NCBI GenBank assembly: GCA_003427395.1
Contig: BFEA01000179.1
Span: forward strand, 338,436-387,567
Source of the DNA: Chara braunii
Lineage: Eukaryota; Streptophyta; Charophyceae; Charales; Characeae
Reading direction: 5' to 3'
DNA length: 49,132 bases
Position numbers and translations under genes: made by a program. Shown in pieces: positions 32,371 to 42,509 of this stretch. Numbering within the stretch: position 1 is the stretch's first letter; each line of letters opens with the position of its first letter. The notes below the pieces were generated by a model. It saw only the letters and a program-made list of their open reading frames with translations. It ran no database searches and was not told where the DNA came from.

Positions 32371-32642
32371 GCTCCGCGGGAAGTGAGGCGACTCCACTTC
32401 CTATTGCGGCGGACACGGTTGCCTTGCTAGCAACCTCCTCCACGTCCGGGGAACATGCATATGTCGCCAATCTTCACGAAGGTTATGAAGACTATGTTGT
32501 CCAGCTGGTCCCGCCGTTGGACCAACCTCTCCACGTGCAAGAGTCATATGCGTGTGCGACTTCAACACCATCGCCAAGTGAACCAACATCCTCGCCGACA
32601 CTATTCGGGGACTCGTCGATATGACTTTAGGATCTCGACCCA

Positions 32643-33374
32643 TTGACGTCGGAGGACTTCCAATGGTTGCCTCTTCCCCCACCTGGTTCCTTGCCAAAGC
32701 CGCATTGCAACGCCCTAATGGCGGAACTACGCACCTACTTGCATGCTGCAATACCAGCTCCGTTGATGGAAGAAGGAGTAGCGGTTGTTGACCTTCGCGA
32801 ATACATTGCGAAGATTGACCGCGAGTACGCCACGCAACGGTACGACAACATCGCCCGCATTCAAATCGGGAAGGCGACCTGCAATGCCTTGATTGATTGT
32901 GGAGCTACTCGCAACTACATTCGCCAGGACTTCATGACGCGCGCCAGCCTTGGGCCACGCGTTCGAAGGAAATCGCAACCCACGCAAGTCACATTGGCTG
33001 ACGGTCGCACGCACAAGTCCATTGACCGGTGCATTGACTCCGCACCCGTGTACTTCACCCCTCATGCACGCGAGGCCGTGTCCTTTGACATATTGGACGC
33101 ACTGTTACTCTACGTCCGCATTCAGATCGGGAAGGCGACCTGCAGCGCCTTGATTGATTGTGGAGCTACTCGCAACTACATCAACCAAGACTTCATGACG
33201 CGCGCCGACCTTGGGCCACGCGTTCGAAGGAAATCGCAGCCCATGCAAGTCACATTGGCCGACGGTCGCACGCACAAGTCCATTGACCGGTGCGTTGACT
33301 CCATCCCTGTGTACTTCGCCCCGCATGCCCGCGAGGCCGTGCAAGACATATTGGACACATAGTTCGACAAAATT
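32643..33374 (+). pseudogene. Tandemly duplicated retropepsin, element B
   Basis: One open frame (32,643-33,362) carries two copies of the aspartic protease domain. Each begins IQIGKATC(N/S)ALIDCGATRNYI, the active-site D-[ST]-G-A-T signature with Cys at the second position, and continues VTLADGRTHKSIDRC and VYF(T/A)PHAREAV. The DNA duplication has a 261-bp period (first copy 32,856-33,116, second 33,117 to about 33,350), exactly 87 codons, so the frame is kept. After the second copy a TAG (33,360-33,362) is followed in phase by FDKILGMSWL, the closing retropepsin strand, which is intact only there. Retropepsins act as homodimers, so a covalent tandem is notable, but the missing closing strand in copy 1 argues for a simple duplication. 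Confidence 0.85.
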
Positions 33375-34443
33375 TTGGGCATGTCGTGGCTACGCAACGA
33401 GGACCACCCAGTGAACTTCTACCGCCGCACCGTTCACGTTCATGACCAGAACGGGGTACTTGTACCATGTACGGTCCCCCCACCTCACCCTTCGATTGGT
33501 TGTCACGTGGTCTACGCGGCAAGCATTCGCAACTCCATCACACGGAACGACGTGGAGGAAATGGACATTTGTTTCTTGAATGCCCTCCCTTCTCCCAACG
33601 AGCCAGCGGCGGTACAGCCACCAGATCCACGCATTGTACAACTTTTTGACTCCCCCGCCACAATCGTACCGAATCGGCCAATTCATCACGAGATCATCCT
33701 CGAAGACGGGGCTGTACCTCTGCACGGCGAGGAGGAACTCGATGAGCGAGGAGGAACTCGAAGTGTTTCGAACGCAACTCGATGACCTCGTTGACAATGG
33801 TTGGATTCGCCCTAGCTGCCCGCCCTACGGTGCAGCCGTTCTCTTCGTTCGGAAGAAGAACAAGGAGCTGCACTTATGCATTGACTATCGTAAGCTTAAT
33901 GCTCAAACAAAGATTAAGAATGTCGGCCCACTCCCACGCATCGACGATCTTCTCGAACGCTTGTGCGGCCCCAAGTATTTCTCCAAGTTGGACCTCAAGG
34001 CCGGTTACCACCAGCTCGAGATCCATGCAAGACATCGATACAAAACCGCGTTCAAGACACAGTATGGACACTTCGAGTGGGTCGTAATGCCATTCGGCCT
34101 CACGAATGCCCCGACCACCTTCCAAGCAGCAATGACAACGGAGTTTCGCAACATATTGGACCAGTTCGTGCTCATCTACCTCGATGACATCTTGGTATAT
34201 AGCCGGAATTTGGACGAGCACATCGTGCATCTACGCACTATTTTGGACAAGCTACGTACGACCAAGTGCAAGGCCAACCGAGCCAAGTGCGAATTCTCGC
34301 AGCAAGAGCTCAAGTACTTTGTGACGCCGCAAGGCATCCGTCCGCTCGCGAACAAGATCAAGGTCATTCAAGATTGGCCGAAACCAAACAACACCACGAA
34401 AGTTCGATCTTTTATGGGATTGGCCGGGTACTACCAACGCTAA
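33375..34443 (+). pseudogene. Linker and reverse transcriptase, element B
   Basis: After the protease the frame to 33,785 encodes a linker; a frameshift near 33,740 moves to the RT frame (33,580-34,443). RT motifs in order: MSEEELEVFRTQLDDLVDNG, LCIDYRKLNAQ, LDLKAGYHQLEI, VVMPFGLTNAP and the catalytic LIYLDDILVYS, followed by thumb/connection (GLAGYYQR). TAA at 34,441-34,443 ends the frame. The sequence resembles element 1 RT across all motifs. Catalytic residues are intact; breaks are confined to the frameshift and terminal stop. Confidence 0.92.
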
Positions 34444-35028
34444 ATCGGAGGATACGCACGGATCGCCACGCCCTTGTCAAGATTGCAGTCTCCAAAGGTG
34501 CCCTTCCAGTTCACCGACGAAGTCCACAGTTCGTTCCACAAATTGAAGACGGCATTGCTCCTCGCTCCCGTCTTGAGTATCTACGATCCCACCTTTCCTA
34601 CGAGAGTGACTACGGACGCTTCCGACTACGGTATGGGTGCAGTTTTGGAACAACACGGCGGAGTAGACTGGCATCCGGTTGAGTACTTCAACCAAAAGGT
34701 GCCTCCCATCAACTCGGTTGATGATGCGTGGAAGGAGGAGTTGCTCGCGTTTGTTACGGTACTCACGCGTTGACGACACTTCGTCCTCGGGCGTCGTAGG
34801 TTCACTTGCGCGACGAATAATAACCCATTGACCTACTACAAGACGCAAGACACAGTGAGCAGCACGATTGCTCGATGGATGTACTTTCATCGATCAGTTC
34901 GACTTCACACCGAAACACATTTCGGGCCTCTCCAACCGAGCCGCGGATGCTCTCTCGCGAAGATTAAATCTTTGTGCATTGACTCACCACGCGTTCAGTT
35001 TCGACGATGCTGGCTGCTGCTGCCCTAG
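34444..35028 (+). pseudogene. RNase H of element B, ends before integrase
   Basis: 34,474-34,773 holds RVTTDASDYGMGAVLEQ (first catalytic Asp) and DDAWKEELLAFV (catalytic Glu). After a stop, RHFVLGRRRFTC and LTYYKTQD follow, then a frameshift and HISGLSNRAADALSRR, the conserved RNase H end, to a TAG near 35,028. In intact family members integrase would come next; here the homology simply stops, so the element is truncated at its 3' side. Confidence 0.85.
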
Positions 35029-35389
35029 ACCTCCGTAATGCCACCCTCCTTGGCTTCCCTCCACAGCCTCCTTTCCTCTCCTGGGAATAACTCCTGGAAA
35101 GTGACCGGTCGACTGAGAGCAGTTTTGCGGGTCACTCTTAGGTCTTCCACTAATCATTCCTCCTCACTACTAACTGCTTCACTCATGAGTTGTAGTGGTG
35201 TGTGTTCTAAACTAGAATCCACACTGAATCCTACCTCATCATGAGGCCCAACCGAGTATAATAGTCAACTAATTCGGTCATCCTGGAGAAAAGTAGTCAA
35301 GTGGTAACCAGCAATCAATGTCAGGTCAAAAGGTAAGTCTATTTCTATTTTTCAAATTACTCTTAAACCACCAGTACACCCGCACCTAA
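35029..35389. other. No gene seen
   Basis: Sequence after the element B break, without recognisable ORF, LTR or repeat. It might be remnant leader of an unrelated element. Confidence 0.4.
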
Positions 35390-36098
35390 AATCCCAAACT
35401 TACCTGCCCACTGCGCGCCACTATTTTCCAAGCCTTCTGCGTGAGGGTACCTGCAGTGGGAATTTCGAAAGTGGCACTGGTGCCGCCAGTCTGCCTGAAC
35501 CGGAAAGAAAAGAAAGAAAAGAAAAGAAAGGAACAAACATGCCAGAGAGTGATGATGTCGTGAAAGGACGTCATGGAGGCCATAAGCCAATGATCACTTT
35601 CCTGAATGCATCTGACCGCTATTACGGGGAGAGGGAAACGTTGTTGTTTCTCCTTTTTTTCTCGTTTTTTTTTTTTTCCCCCTGGCCCTGCCAGCAAGGC
35701 AGCGCATATTCCTCTTGCTCAAAACGCCCTCGCTGAGGGCATATTCACACTAGCCACGTTGAAATGCATCCAACCACTTTCACAGGCAAAGCCTTGTTGG
35801 CTTTTTTCTTTTGTTCTTTTTTTTGAGAGTCCGACTGTCCTGCTCCCCTCCCCGTGTTCTACGTTCTGCTGAAGTGCCCTCACTTAGGGCAAACTCGCAC
35901 GAGTACTCCAAAACGTGTATCCAACTGCAATTACGGCCAAAGGCCTTTTTTTTTTTTTTTTGACAGTCCGACAGTCTTGCTCCCCATGTTCTACGTTCTG
36001 CTGAAGTGCCCTCACTGAGTGCAAACTCGCACGAGTACTCCAAAAAGTGTATCCAACTACAATCACGGCCAAAGGGTTTTTTTTGTTGGGACGTACGG
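35390..36098 (-). repeat. Tandem repeats each ending in a poly(A) tract on the minus strand
   Basis: A 137-bp unit occurs at 35,828-35,964 and 35,965-36,098 (shared AGTCCGAC, GTTCTACGTTCTGCTG, CTCGCACGAGTACTCC, followed by T8-T18 on the + strand). A diverged unit lies at about 35,695-35,827 (TCGCTGAGGGC, GCATCCAACCACTTTC, T tract), and still more decayed ones at about 35,540-35,690 and 35,400-35,530. Read on the minus strand each unit ends in A-rich sequence, as if short poly(A)-tailed modules had been joined head to tail. The 5' part of each has a small hairpin around GCCCT(C/A)A(G/C). Confidence 0.75.
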
Positions 36099-36229
36099 AT
36101 TTGAGACGGGCCCAAAAATTCAAAAACCTTCTGACGCTCCGACCCTGCCCCGAGCCCGCCTTTTACTTCTTGTCGCGACAAGTTATTTTGCTGCAAGGCT
36201 GCGGCCGTGTACTGGTGGCTTAAAACAGA

Positions 36230-37304
36230 ATGCAATGCAGCAAGGATTGGTCTATCCTATCTGCAGCTCTTTGTTAGTTGTCACCAAGTCCGTACAACTA
36301 AATACTCAAAAATAAAAAATAAAGTACCTGTGGAGATGCATGCTGGATGGCAGTTCATCCAATTAGTACCACAGCGAACAGTCGCCGGGGAGAATCCCCC
36401 CTCCCCGTGTATCCCTCTTCAGTAGTCTCTTGTGCCGACGTCCTGAGCATCTGGTTGAGCAGTGTGTCTAAAGGTGTGCAATCCGGCCCACCCCTGTGCC
36501 CCAAGTATATGCTAAACCTGCCAGCCCTGCACCTTGTTTACCCTCGCATGCAACGAGCCTTACTTTCGATTGATCTGGCTGATCAAGAGGCAGTTTATGG
36601 ACAGCCCCCAAGGTCCTCAGGAATTATTTAACGTCACAGACAAGATGATGACCACAGCCAGGGTTCAACCGGAACCCGCCAGAATTGTTTATAGACGGTC
36701 TGGTAAGCGTCTCTTAAAGGGCTAGCATGCCCAAGATGACCTCTAATGCACAGCAAGCAGAACCAAGGACTTGCGGTAAAGCATGCGTGTACCCAGCGGG
36801 TTGGCATGGTGATCGTGACCCGAGTGGTTCGTCCAGGGCCCTTCACAGGCTTCGCCCGTCTCCCACCAGCTTGCTGCCCACGAAGAATGTCGACTCTCAA
36901 GGTTGAGCACTCGCAACACCTCATATTGAGAGGACTCTCAAGACAGAACTCACTTCCTCACGGTAAGAAGTAATGAAGAGGGTAGAAAAGGAAGAGAGCA
37001 ACGTACCTCATAATGCTGCCCCCAACCACAGATTTCTCACCAGCAACCTGATGTGCATTTATGATGACCGGTCTTTGCCTTGGCACAGCAAACAGCGAAA
37101 TGCAGTTCCACCTCGGCTTAAATGCCACATCAGCGAGCTCTCTTCATCCAGCGTACATCCCTATGTCACCACATAGCCTTCCCGGCACGCCCACACGACC
37201 CTGGGCCGCCTATCGTCCAACGCCCAAGCCTTATCACTGCCCCACACCTCATGCGAAGCACCAAACAGCTGTTGCGAAGAACCAGTAAAGTGCAGTTCAA
37301 ACCA
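36230..37304 (-). other. 5' leader of element A' (minus)
   Basis: Reverse complement of the region matching 2,560-3,300: shared blocks include GGGCCCTGGACGAA, AGAGTCCTCTCA, TCAACCTTGAGAGTCG, GTGCAGGGCTGGC and GGGCACAGGGGTGGGCC. The motif variant GTTAAATAATTCCTGAGG is at 36,615-36,632. No gag or pol of this copy is seen further left; the element is truncated at roughly 36,230. Confidence 0.7.
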
Positions 37305-37316
37305 GCTCTGATACCA
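37305..37316 (-). promoter_or_regulatory. Primer-binding site, tRNA-iMet type (element A')
   Basis: Minus strand TGGTATCAGAGC, perfect consensus, 3 nt (ATT) after the LTR end CCTTGCA. It is better preserved than the element A site at 2444. Confidence 0.9.
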
Positions 37317-37319
37317 AAT

Positions 37320-37665
37320 TGCAAGGAAAATGAGCAATGGCGAGATGACAGAATCCAGATTACATGATCACATTGAAAGCCAGAAAGTCTCAGTGTCCAG
37401 AAAGCAGTAATGCACAAATGTTACACCAATGGAGAATCAAAACACTGAAACCAAATGTCAATGAGAGCTTACTCTTGTCATCACCAACATCAGAGTCCAG
37501 GCCCTTCCCCCTACTTGGCACTCGGCGCCCAGACTACTCCCCAACACAGCTACTATCTGCCTATGAATTGACAATGCAACTGTTGACGTCGGCAGCCACC
37601 GAAGTACATGAAGATGACGCCCAAATGCAGACCATTGCCAATACCAGGTATGAGCCCTCACATCT

Positions 37666-37710
<45 letters not shown>

Positions 37711-38270
37711 CTGTCCACCTTGTCTTCCCTCTGTACACCTGAAGACCACCCCTGCGCCTTGCTGTCCTCCAAGCCCAGCCAGCTATGGAAGCGGGGCTAT
37801 GGCGCAGCCCTCGGCAGCGCCCTTCTTCCCACACGGCCGCACGTGCACAGCACCTTGCCCCTAGCGCTAGCAGCAGCACCCGAGCGTTCGCTCCAGCAGA
37901 GCAGCCGCAAACTGGCAAGTGCCTGAATGAGCCTCCAGGCAGCGAGCTCTTTCCTATATGGAAAGAGTCTGCCTGGCCTTCGACCTGGCTGGGCTGGGCC
38001 TGCGCCCAGAAGCTTCCAGTAGGCCCCATGTTGATGGGCCTCTGCTGATGCTGCTGGGCCTGCTTCAGTTACTCCCCCCAACTGTATGTGTATACTGCTG
38101 CGAATCTGGCCCAGGGCCTGCACTTCAGAAATGGCCTAGAAGGCCATGGAAAATCTTTGCTGCTCGGGTCCTGGGTTCCCTCAACCAACTGACGCGACAC
38201 AACTGCCTGAAACTCCAAATACGAAATTGACAGCATTGGCCTCTCGTGATTTGTTAGGCCCGCCTTCACT
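37320..38270 (-). mobile_element. 5' LTR of element A' (inverted copy of LTR A)
   Basis: Minus-strand LTR homologous to 1,560-2,440. Shared GGGGCCTACTGGAAGCTTCT (about 38,010-38,030), a TATA-like CATATAGGAAAG (about 37,955), TTCAGGCAGTTG (about 38,200) and the terminal TTGCTCAT(T/C)TTCCTTGCA. It carries a (TC)n microsatellite (37,669-37,707) that LTR A lacks. Left and right LTR A copies are in opposite orientations 35 kb apart. The outer boundary is approximate. Confidence 0.7.
37669..37707. repeat. (TC)n microsatellite
   Basis: Uninterrupted TC dinucleotides within LTR A'. Confidence 0.95.
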
Positions 38271-38530
38271 TAGGGCGGGCACACTTGCATAATGGGTCCC
38301 CTTAGGCCTTCCGAGGAGCCTTATCCTCGCACGTTGACGGTTGCAGCGGGAAAAAACACTCCAAGTTGCGGGGAGTACGCCCGTGACACTTAGGGCAGTG
38401 GGGAAAAACACTAAGTCGCAGGTAGGCCGGTACCACTCAAGTAGTGGTACCTCCTCCCTTTCAGAGGGAAACATCATTGCAGGCTCTGACATCGTCCGCA
38501 CAGGCCCTAGACTCAGGCTACTTGGACTGG
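38258..38530. repeat. Hairpin-rich segment beside LTR A'
   Basis: Perfect inverted repeats GCCCGCC/GGGCGGGC (38,258-38,280) and GGTACCACT-CAAGT-AGTGGTACC (38,429-38,451), with CCCTTTCAGAGGG just after. It may be the U3 part of LTR A'. Confidence 0.7.
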
Positions 38531-39788
38531 TACCCGCCTCCTAGCCTACTGCTACTGGGCCTCTAAAAATGCCAACTTTGTCTTCATCTGCTCGGCCTCC
38601 AGTCCCCGATACATCTACAGGTTGCTTGGAGGCCGCGCAGCCTGGAAGTTCCCGCCCAAGAGGCAAGTGGGTCGCTGTATCTCCAGGAGCGAGTAGCTCC
38701 TCATTTGCTGTATGCAAGTTTGGGCGCCGTGTTGCTTGAGCGAGCGCTGGCTCTCAGAGCGCTGCCAGGGAGGAAGGAGGAGCGCTGGGCGTTCAGCCAG
38801 GCTATGCCGAGCAGCCCAGCTTGAGGAGGAAGAAGGGGGCAAAGGAGGAGACTGGCAAGGTACCTACCTGGCTATGATGGAGACCATCTTGATCACCTTG
38901 TTAGGCGCTGCATCTGGAAGGCCCCAGTTGGGGTAGTTCTGCAGGGTAGTGCCACGGGGTAGTGCCCCTTCAAGGGAGAGTCGGGCATGGCAGCCTGAAG
39001 ATCAGCGGCCATAGCTGCTTTCTGATGTCTTTTGCACAGGAGGGCGAAGTCCTTAGTAGTCCGCCATAGCCTTGGCATGTGAGAGGAAGGTGAAGAGGGA
39101 AGTCATGGCTATGGTGGACCTATTGTTAAGCTGGCAGTAAGAGGGAACTTCGGATATCGATTCGGGTTCAACCACTCATTGTTATTATTATTATTTGGGA
39201 AAAGAATAAGATTGGTGGAGACAAGAGGGAGAGGAGAGTGGAGTCGGTGGTCTTGCCGGTGTACATCTTCTTCTCTTTCTTCTTCTTCCCTCTTCTTTGG
39301 ACTCCATCTCTTCACAAGTGCTTTCATTCTTTCGCAATTGGGTGGCATTGTCTTTCCTTGTGAATTTGCACTTCGGAAATAGCCAGGATCGTAACATTCT
39401 CTACCATTCTCATGGATCCCTGCTATCAATGAAACAGTCGGAAGTTGTGTAGCACATTGCCATTCTTTTCAACAAGAGGAACTAAAAAGCAAGAACGAGT
39501 GCATAGTGGCCAGCTTGAGAGAGCACATGCAGACCTTGCAGTCCGTTAGATCCGGTATCACATACGTTGGCATTTTCTCCTCCATCAACCTATAAGCTCC
39601 TGCAGAAGAAGGAAGCAGCGACATAAATGATAAATACACATCAACATACAAAAAATGTTTCTGGATGTCACTGTCGTACAGACTGGTTGATTCACACTGA
39701 ATAGGATTGAACAAGATTGAACTGGGATGGACTGAGAGAGGAGGCTGAGGAGGAGGGAGGCAGGGATGAAAATGGCTTGCGTGGTGTT
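38531..39788. other. About 1.25 kb without recognised genes
   Basis: Mixed sequence with a short (ATT)n near 39,182-39,196 and a CTT-rich stretch at 39,266-39,297. ORFs such as 38,712-38,936 and 39,469-39,900 have no domain. Confidence 0.4.
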
Positions 39789-39938
39789 TGATTGAGCTGC
39801 CCTGGATTGGATGGATTGGATGGGATGGAAAGATGGCCGACAGATGCGATGATGGACAGATGGGTAGATGATGGATGGACGGATGGACAGATGCACACAT
39901 GGACAGTTGGATGAATGGATTGACGGATGGGTGGATAG
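39789..39938. repeat. Degenerate (TGGA)n tetranucleotide repeat
   Basis: TGGATGGAT, ATGGACGGATGGACAG and TGGATGAATGGATTGACGG words run for about 150 bp. The long ORFs covering it are compositional. Confidence 0.85.
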
Positions 39939-40194
39939 CCTGAGTGTTTGGCTGACTTGTTCATCACACAACCATACAAATCAATATACAGTATGCATTG
40001 AAATGATTTCGCCCAATTTGAAGCAAGTTGTCAACCCATGCAAGCTCACAATTCATCACACCAAGCTCAGACACACAAGACACAAGATGAACACCATATG
40101 AGCATTCATTATTGAAAAATTAAAAAACAGTGAAGACGTTCCGACTTCATTACAGGTGGCAGCTATGGCTTCCCTTTCGCAGGTAAGCAGTTCT

Positions 40195-40195
40195 C

Positions 40196-40226
<31 letters not shown>

Positions 40227-40234
40227 TCTCTCTC
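40195..40234. repeat. (CT)n microsatellite
   Basis: CT dinucleotides with one G interruption. Confidence 0.95.
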
Positions 40235-40584
40235 CCCCCAAAGCCCTAGCTATTGCACTATGCGCCATTGACCACCCTGCGGCCTGCAGCCAAGTTGCAC
40301 TCAAAGTTGGTCGCACAAGGAAACAGCAGCACTTCCCCAACTATTCAACTGAAAAAGTGTGGCCGTTCACTGTAACTTATTCCTAGTGTTGTACCATCTG
40401 TCATGTGTTGGGTTCCTGATATTGGAACCGGACAATACGGCTACAAAACAAAAAGCGAAACAGAAACACCCCTCCGCTCCCTCCCCCCAAAAAAACAAAC
40501 ACATACAGAGGCACAACTCGGCCCTTGGCACGGCCAGGTGGTACCATGTGTGCTGAGCAGTATTACGTGGGCTAGGTGATACTA

Positions 40585-40587
40585 TGT

Positions 40588-40652
<65 letters not shown>
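40585..40652. repeat. (TG)n followed by a 51-nt G homopolymer
   Basis: TG repeats (about 40,585-40,602) pass directly into 51 consecutive Gs (40,602-40,652). It could fold into G-quadruplexes; its true length may differ because assemblies handle such runs poorly. It is embedded in decayed repeats of a CCATGTGGA-like word (40,540-41,105). Confidence 0.9.
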
Positions 40653-40656
<4 letters not shown>

Positions 40657-40960
40657 AGGGGGAGCACCATGTGGAGTAGGCAGCGCCATGCGGGGCAGGT
40701 CATAGCATGTGACTTGATGGGACAGGCACACAATGCAGGTCAGGTGGCAGTTTCTCTCTCCAGCGCAACAATGTTATGTAGGGTGCAGTGCCATGGGAGC
40801 AGGGAGTGCAGGACTGCCACGGAGGGATCCCTCTCCATAAAGAAACAGTCAAATAAAAAGGGGGAACTCGGAAACTTTTCATACTTTCTATCTCCAGTGC
40901 AGCAGTGTCCTGTTGCGTGCTGTTCCATGGGACCAAGGGGGGTAGGACCACCACGAACTT

Positions 40961-40968
40961 CACACACA

Positions 40969-41011
<43 letters not shown>
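40961..41011. repeat. (CA)n microsatellite
   Basis: CA dinucleotides interrupted by two TA steps. Confidence 0.95.
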
Positions 41012-41012
<1 letters not shown>

Positions 41013-41173
41013 GGTACCATGCAGGTGTGATGTAGGTTGGGTGGCACCATGTGGACTTCGTGACACCATACAGAGCAGGTCATTCTATGTGGACTGGATG
41101 GTACAAAGAGAGCCACCAAAAAAACAAAAAGAAAACACGACCCCCTCAGTCTGATTCCATTGCACTTCCAACT

Positions 41174-41398
41174 TATGACCTGTTCTTTGATTTGAGTCGA
41201 GTACATGGAATGGGACACTGCTGCCACTGCACCCATTTCCCAGCCAAGCCGAAGATGAGTAATGGCCTCGGTATTTCTTTTCATTCCGTGTAGAACTGTG
41301 AGGTCCCCTGCTTCTGTTTGGATATTGAGCAATACAAACCTCCTAAGCTCTCCAAAATGAAAAAAGGAGTTATTAAAAAAAAAAAACTATGACCTGTT
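41174..41398 (+). mobile_element. Short poly(A)-tailed insertion with 11-bp target duplication
   Basis: TATGACCTGTT occurs at 41,174-41,184 and 41,388-41,398, flanking a 203-bp segment that ends in A12 (41,375-41,386) plus C. Direct repeats around a poly(A)-ended segment are the mark of LINE-mediated retrotransposition. No pol III boxes were recognised, so it may be a 5'-truncated LINE, SINE fragment or processed transcript. Confidence 0.6.
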
Positions 41399-41529
41399 TA
41401 CTAAGAAATTAGTAAGAATGGGGTTTGTGCATCTCATGCACAGTTCAGGTGTGTATTCGAGAAAGGGTGTGCGTTGTTTTGAATATAGACTGAGGGCCAG
41501 CAGAATTCCGCACAGGTCCTCCGCATGGT

Positions 41530-42008
41530 CCTCAATTGCTGTGTCACGACCAAACAAAGTCCTTGCACAAACCGACATGCCACCGTCCATCTCCGCGCCG
41601 CAACAAAAAAGCAGACCTCACACAAACTGACACGCCACCCAGGGAACCTCTGCACGGCCCTCTTGCCATGGCAAAAAAAAAAACTGCACGGACCGATGCT
41701 CCACCCCAGGGAACCTACACACAGACCTCGAGCTCCGCACCGTGGGAAAAAAAAACACCCTTGCACAAGCCGGCACACAGCCCAAAAAAAAAAAAACTTG
41801 CACAAACTGGCGTGCCACCCCAGGGCCCTAGATCCCCGCGCCACAGCGAAGAAAAAAACTCACACGAAGTGACACGCTGCCCCAGGAAACCTAAGTGCAG
41901 CCCACTATCCCCACGCCACACAAAAACAAAAAACTCAGCGCGCCACCCAAGGAACCTCCGTGCGGCCCTTGATCCTTGCGCCGCGACAAACGAAAAAACT
42001 CGTACGAA
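41530..42008. repeat. ~75-bp minisatellite with A-rich spacers
   Basis: About six or seven diverged units of the form TTGCACAAAC(C/T)GGC...CGCCACCCCAGGGAACCT...GCACGGCCCT...CGCGCCGC followed by an A-run of 5-13. The long ORFs across it (41,525-41,872, 41,536-42,039) repeat the same motif and are not genes. Confidence 0.8.
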
Positions 42009-42010
42009 CG

Positions 42011-42104
42011 GTGTGTGGTGGGTGTGGTGGGTGTGGTAGGTGTGGTCAATCAAAACGATCTGGGCATGCCAGTTCGTACGAGTCCCACCACACCCACCAC
42101 ACAC
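42011..42104. repeat. 21-bp perfect inverted repeat (GT-rich/AC-rich arms)
   Basis: The arm at 42,011-42,031 is the exact complement of 42,084-42,104, with a 52-bp spacer. CTCGTACGAA and TTCGTACGAG flank the arms but do not extend the pairing. It adjoins the minisatellite. Confidence 0.85.
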
Positions 42105-42376
42105 CCGGGTCTTGCGTGTGCCCATGATGTGAGAACCGGGTTGTACTTGGTCTTTAGTGTGATAGAGAAGATAGAGATAGAAGCAGAGATAGAATGAACA
42201 GTGGCACAGCTGCAGTGTCTTTCACAGCTTTTATAGTATCTGGAACTATGTGGTATGGTTCTGCAGCTACTCCTAATGAATTATTTGGTGCTACTAGATC
42301 CCAACGGGCTCAATGTAACGAGCGCGGGGCTGAGGGAGAGCCGATGGAGAGGAGAGATAGAGGGAGAGAGTGAGAG

Positions 42377-42399
42377 CACACACACACACACACACACAC
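42377..42399. repeat. (CA)n microsatellite
   Basis: Short CA repeat following a GA-rich stretch (42,345-42,376). Confidence 0.9.
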
Positions 42400-42509
42400 T
42401 CGACACAACTGAGGGTTGGACGCAGACACAGTGGCAAGGGCACAAAGTCGAAGTCTTGGATTCCCGCATGCCGAAACAGCAAGTCACACTGAGTACGAGT
42501 ACAGCAGCT

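Noticed and set aside
39469-39979. Overlapping Ser/His/Pro-rich minus-strand frames as genes
   Set aside because: Products of a (TGGA)n tetranucleotide repeat.
40576-41154. Gly-rich protein (poly-Gly run)
   Set aside because: The poly-Gly is the translation of the G51 tract, and the rest runs through microsatellites.
41525-42039. Lys/His/Pro-rich proteins from overlapping long frames
   Set aside because: They translate a minisatellite; the repeated peptides follow the DNA repeat in all frames.
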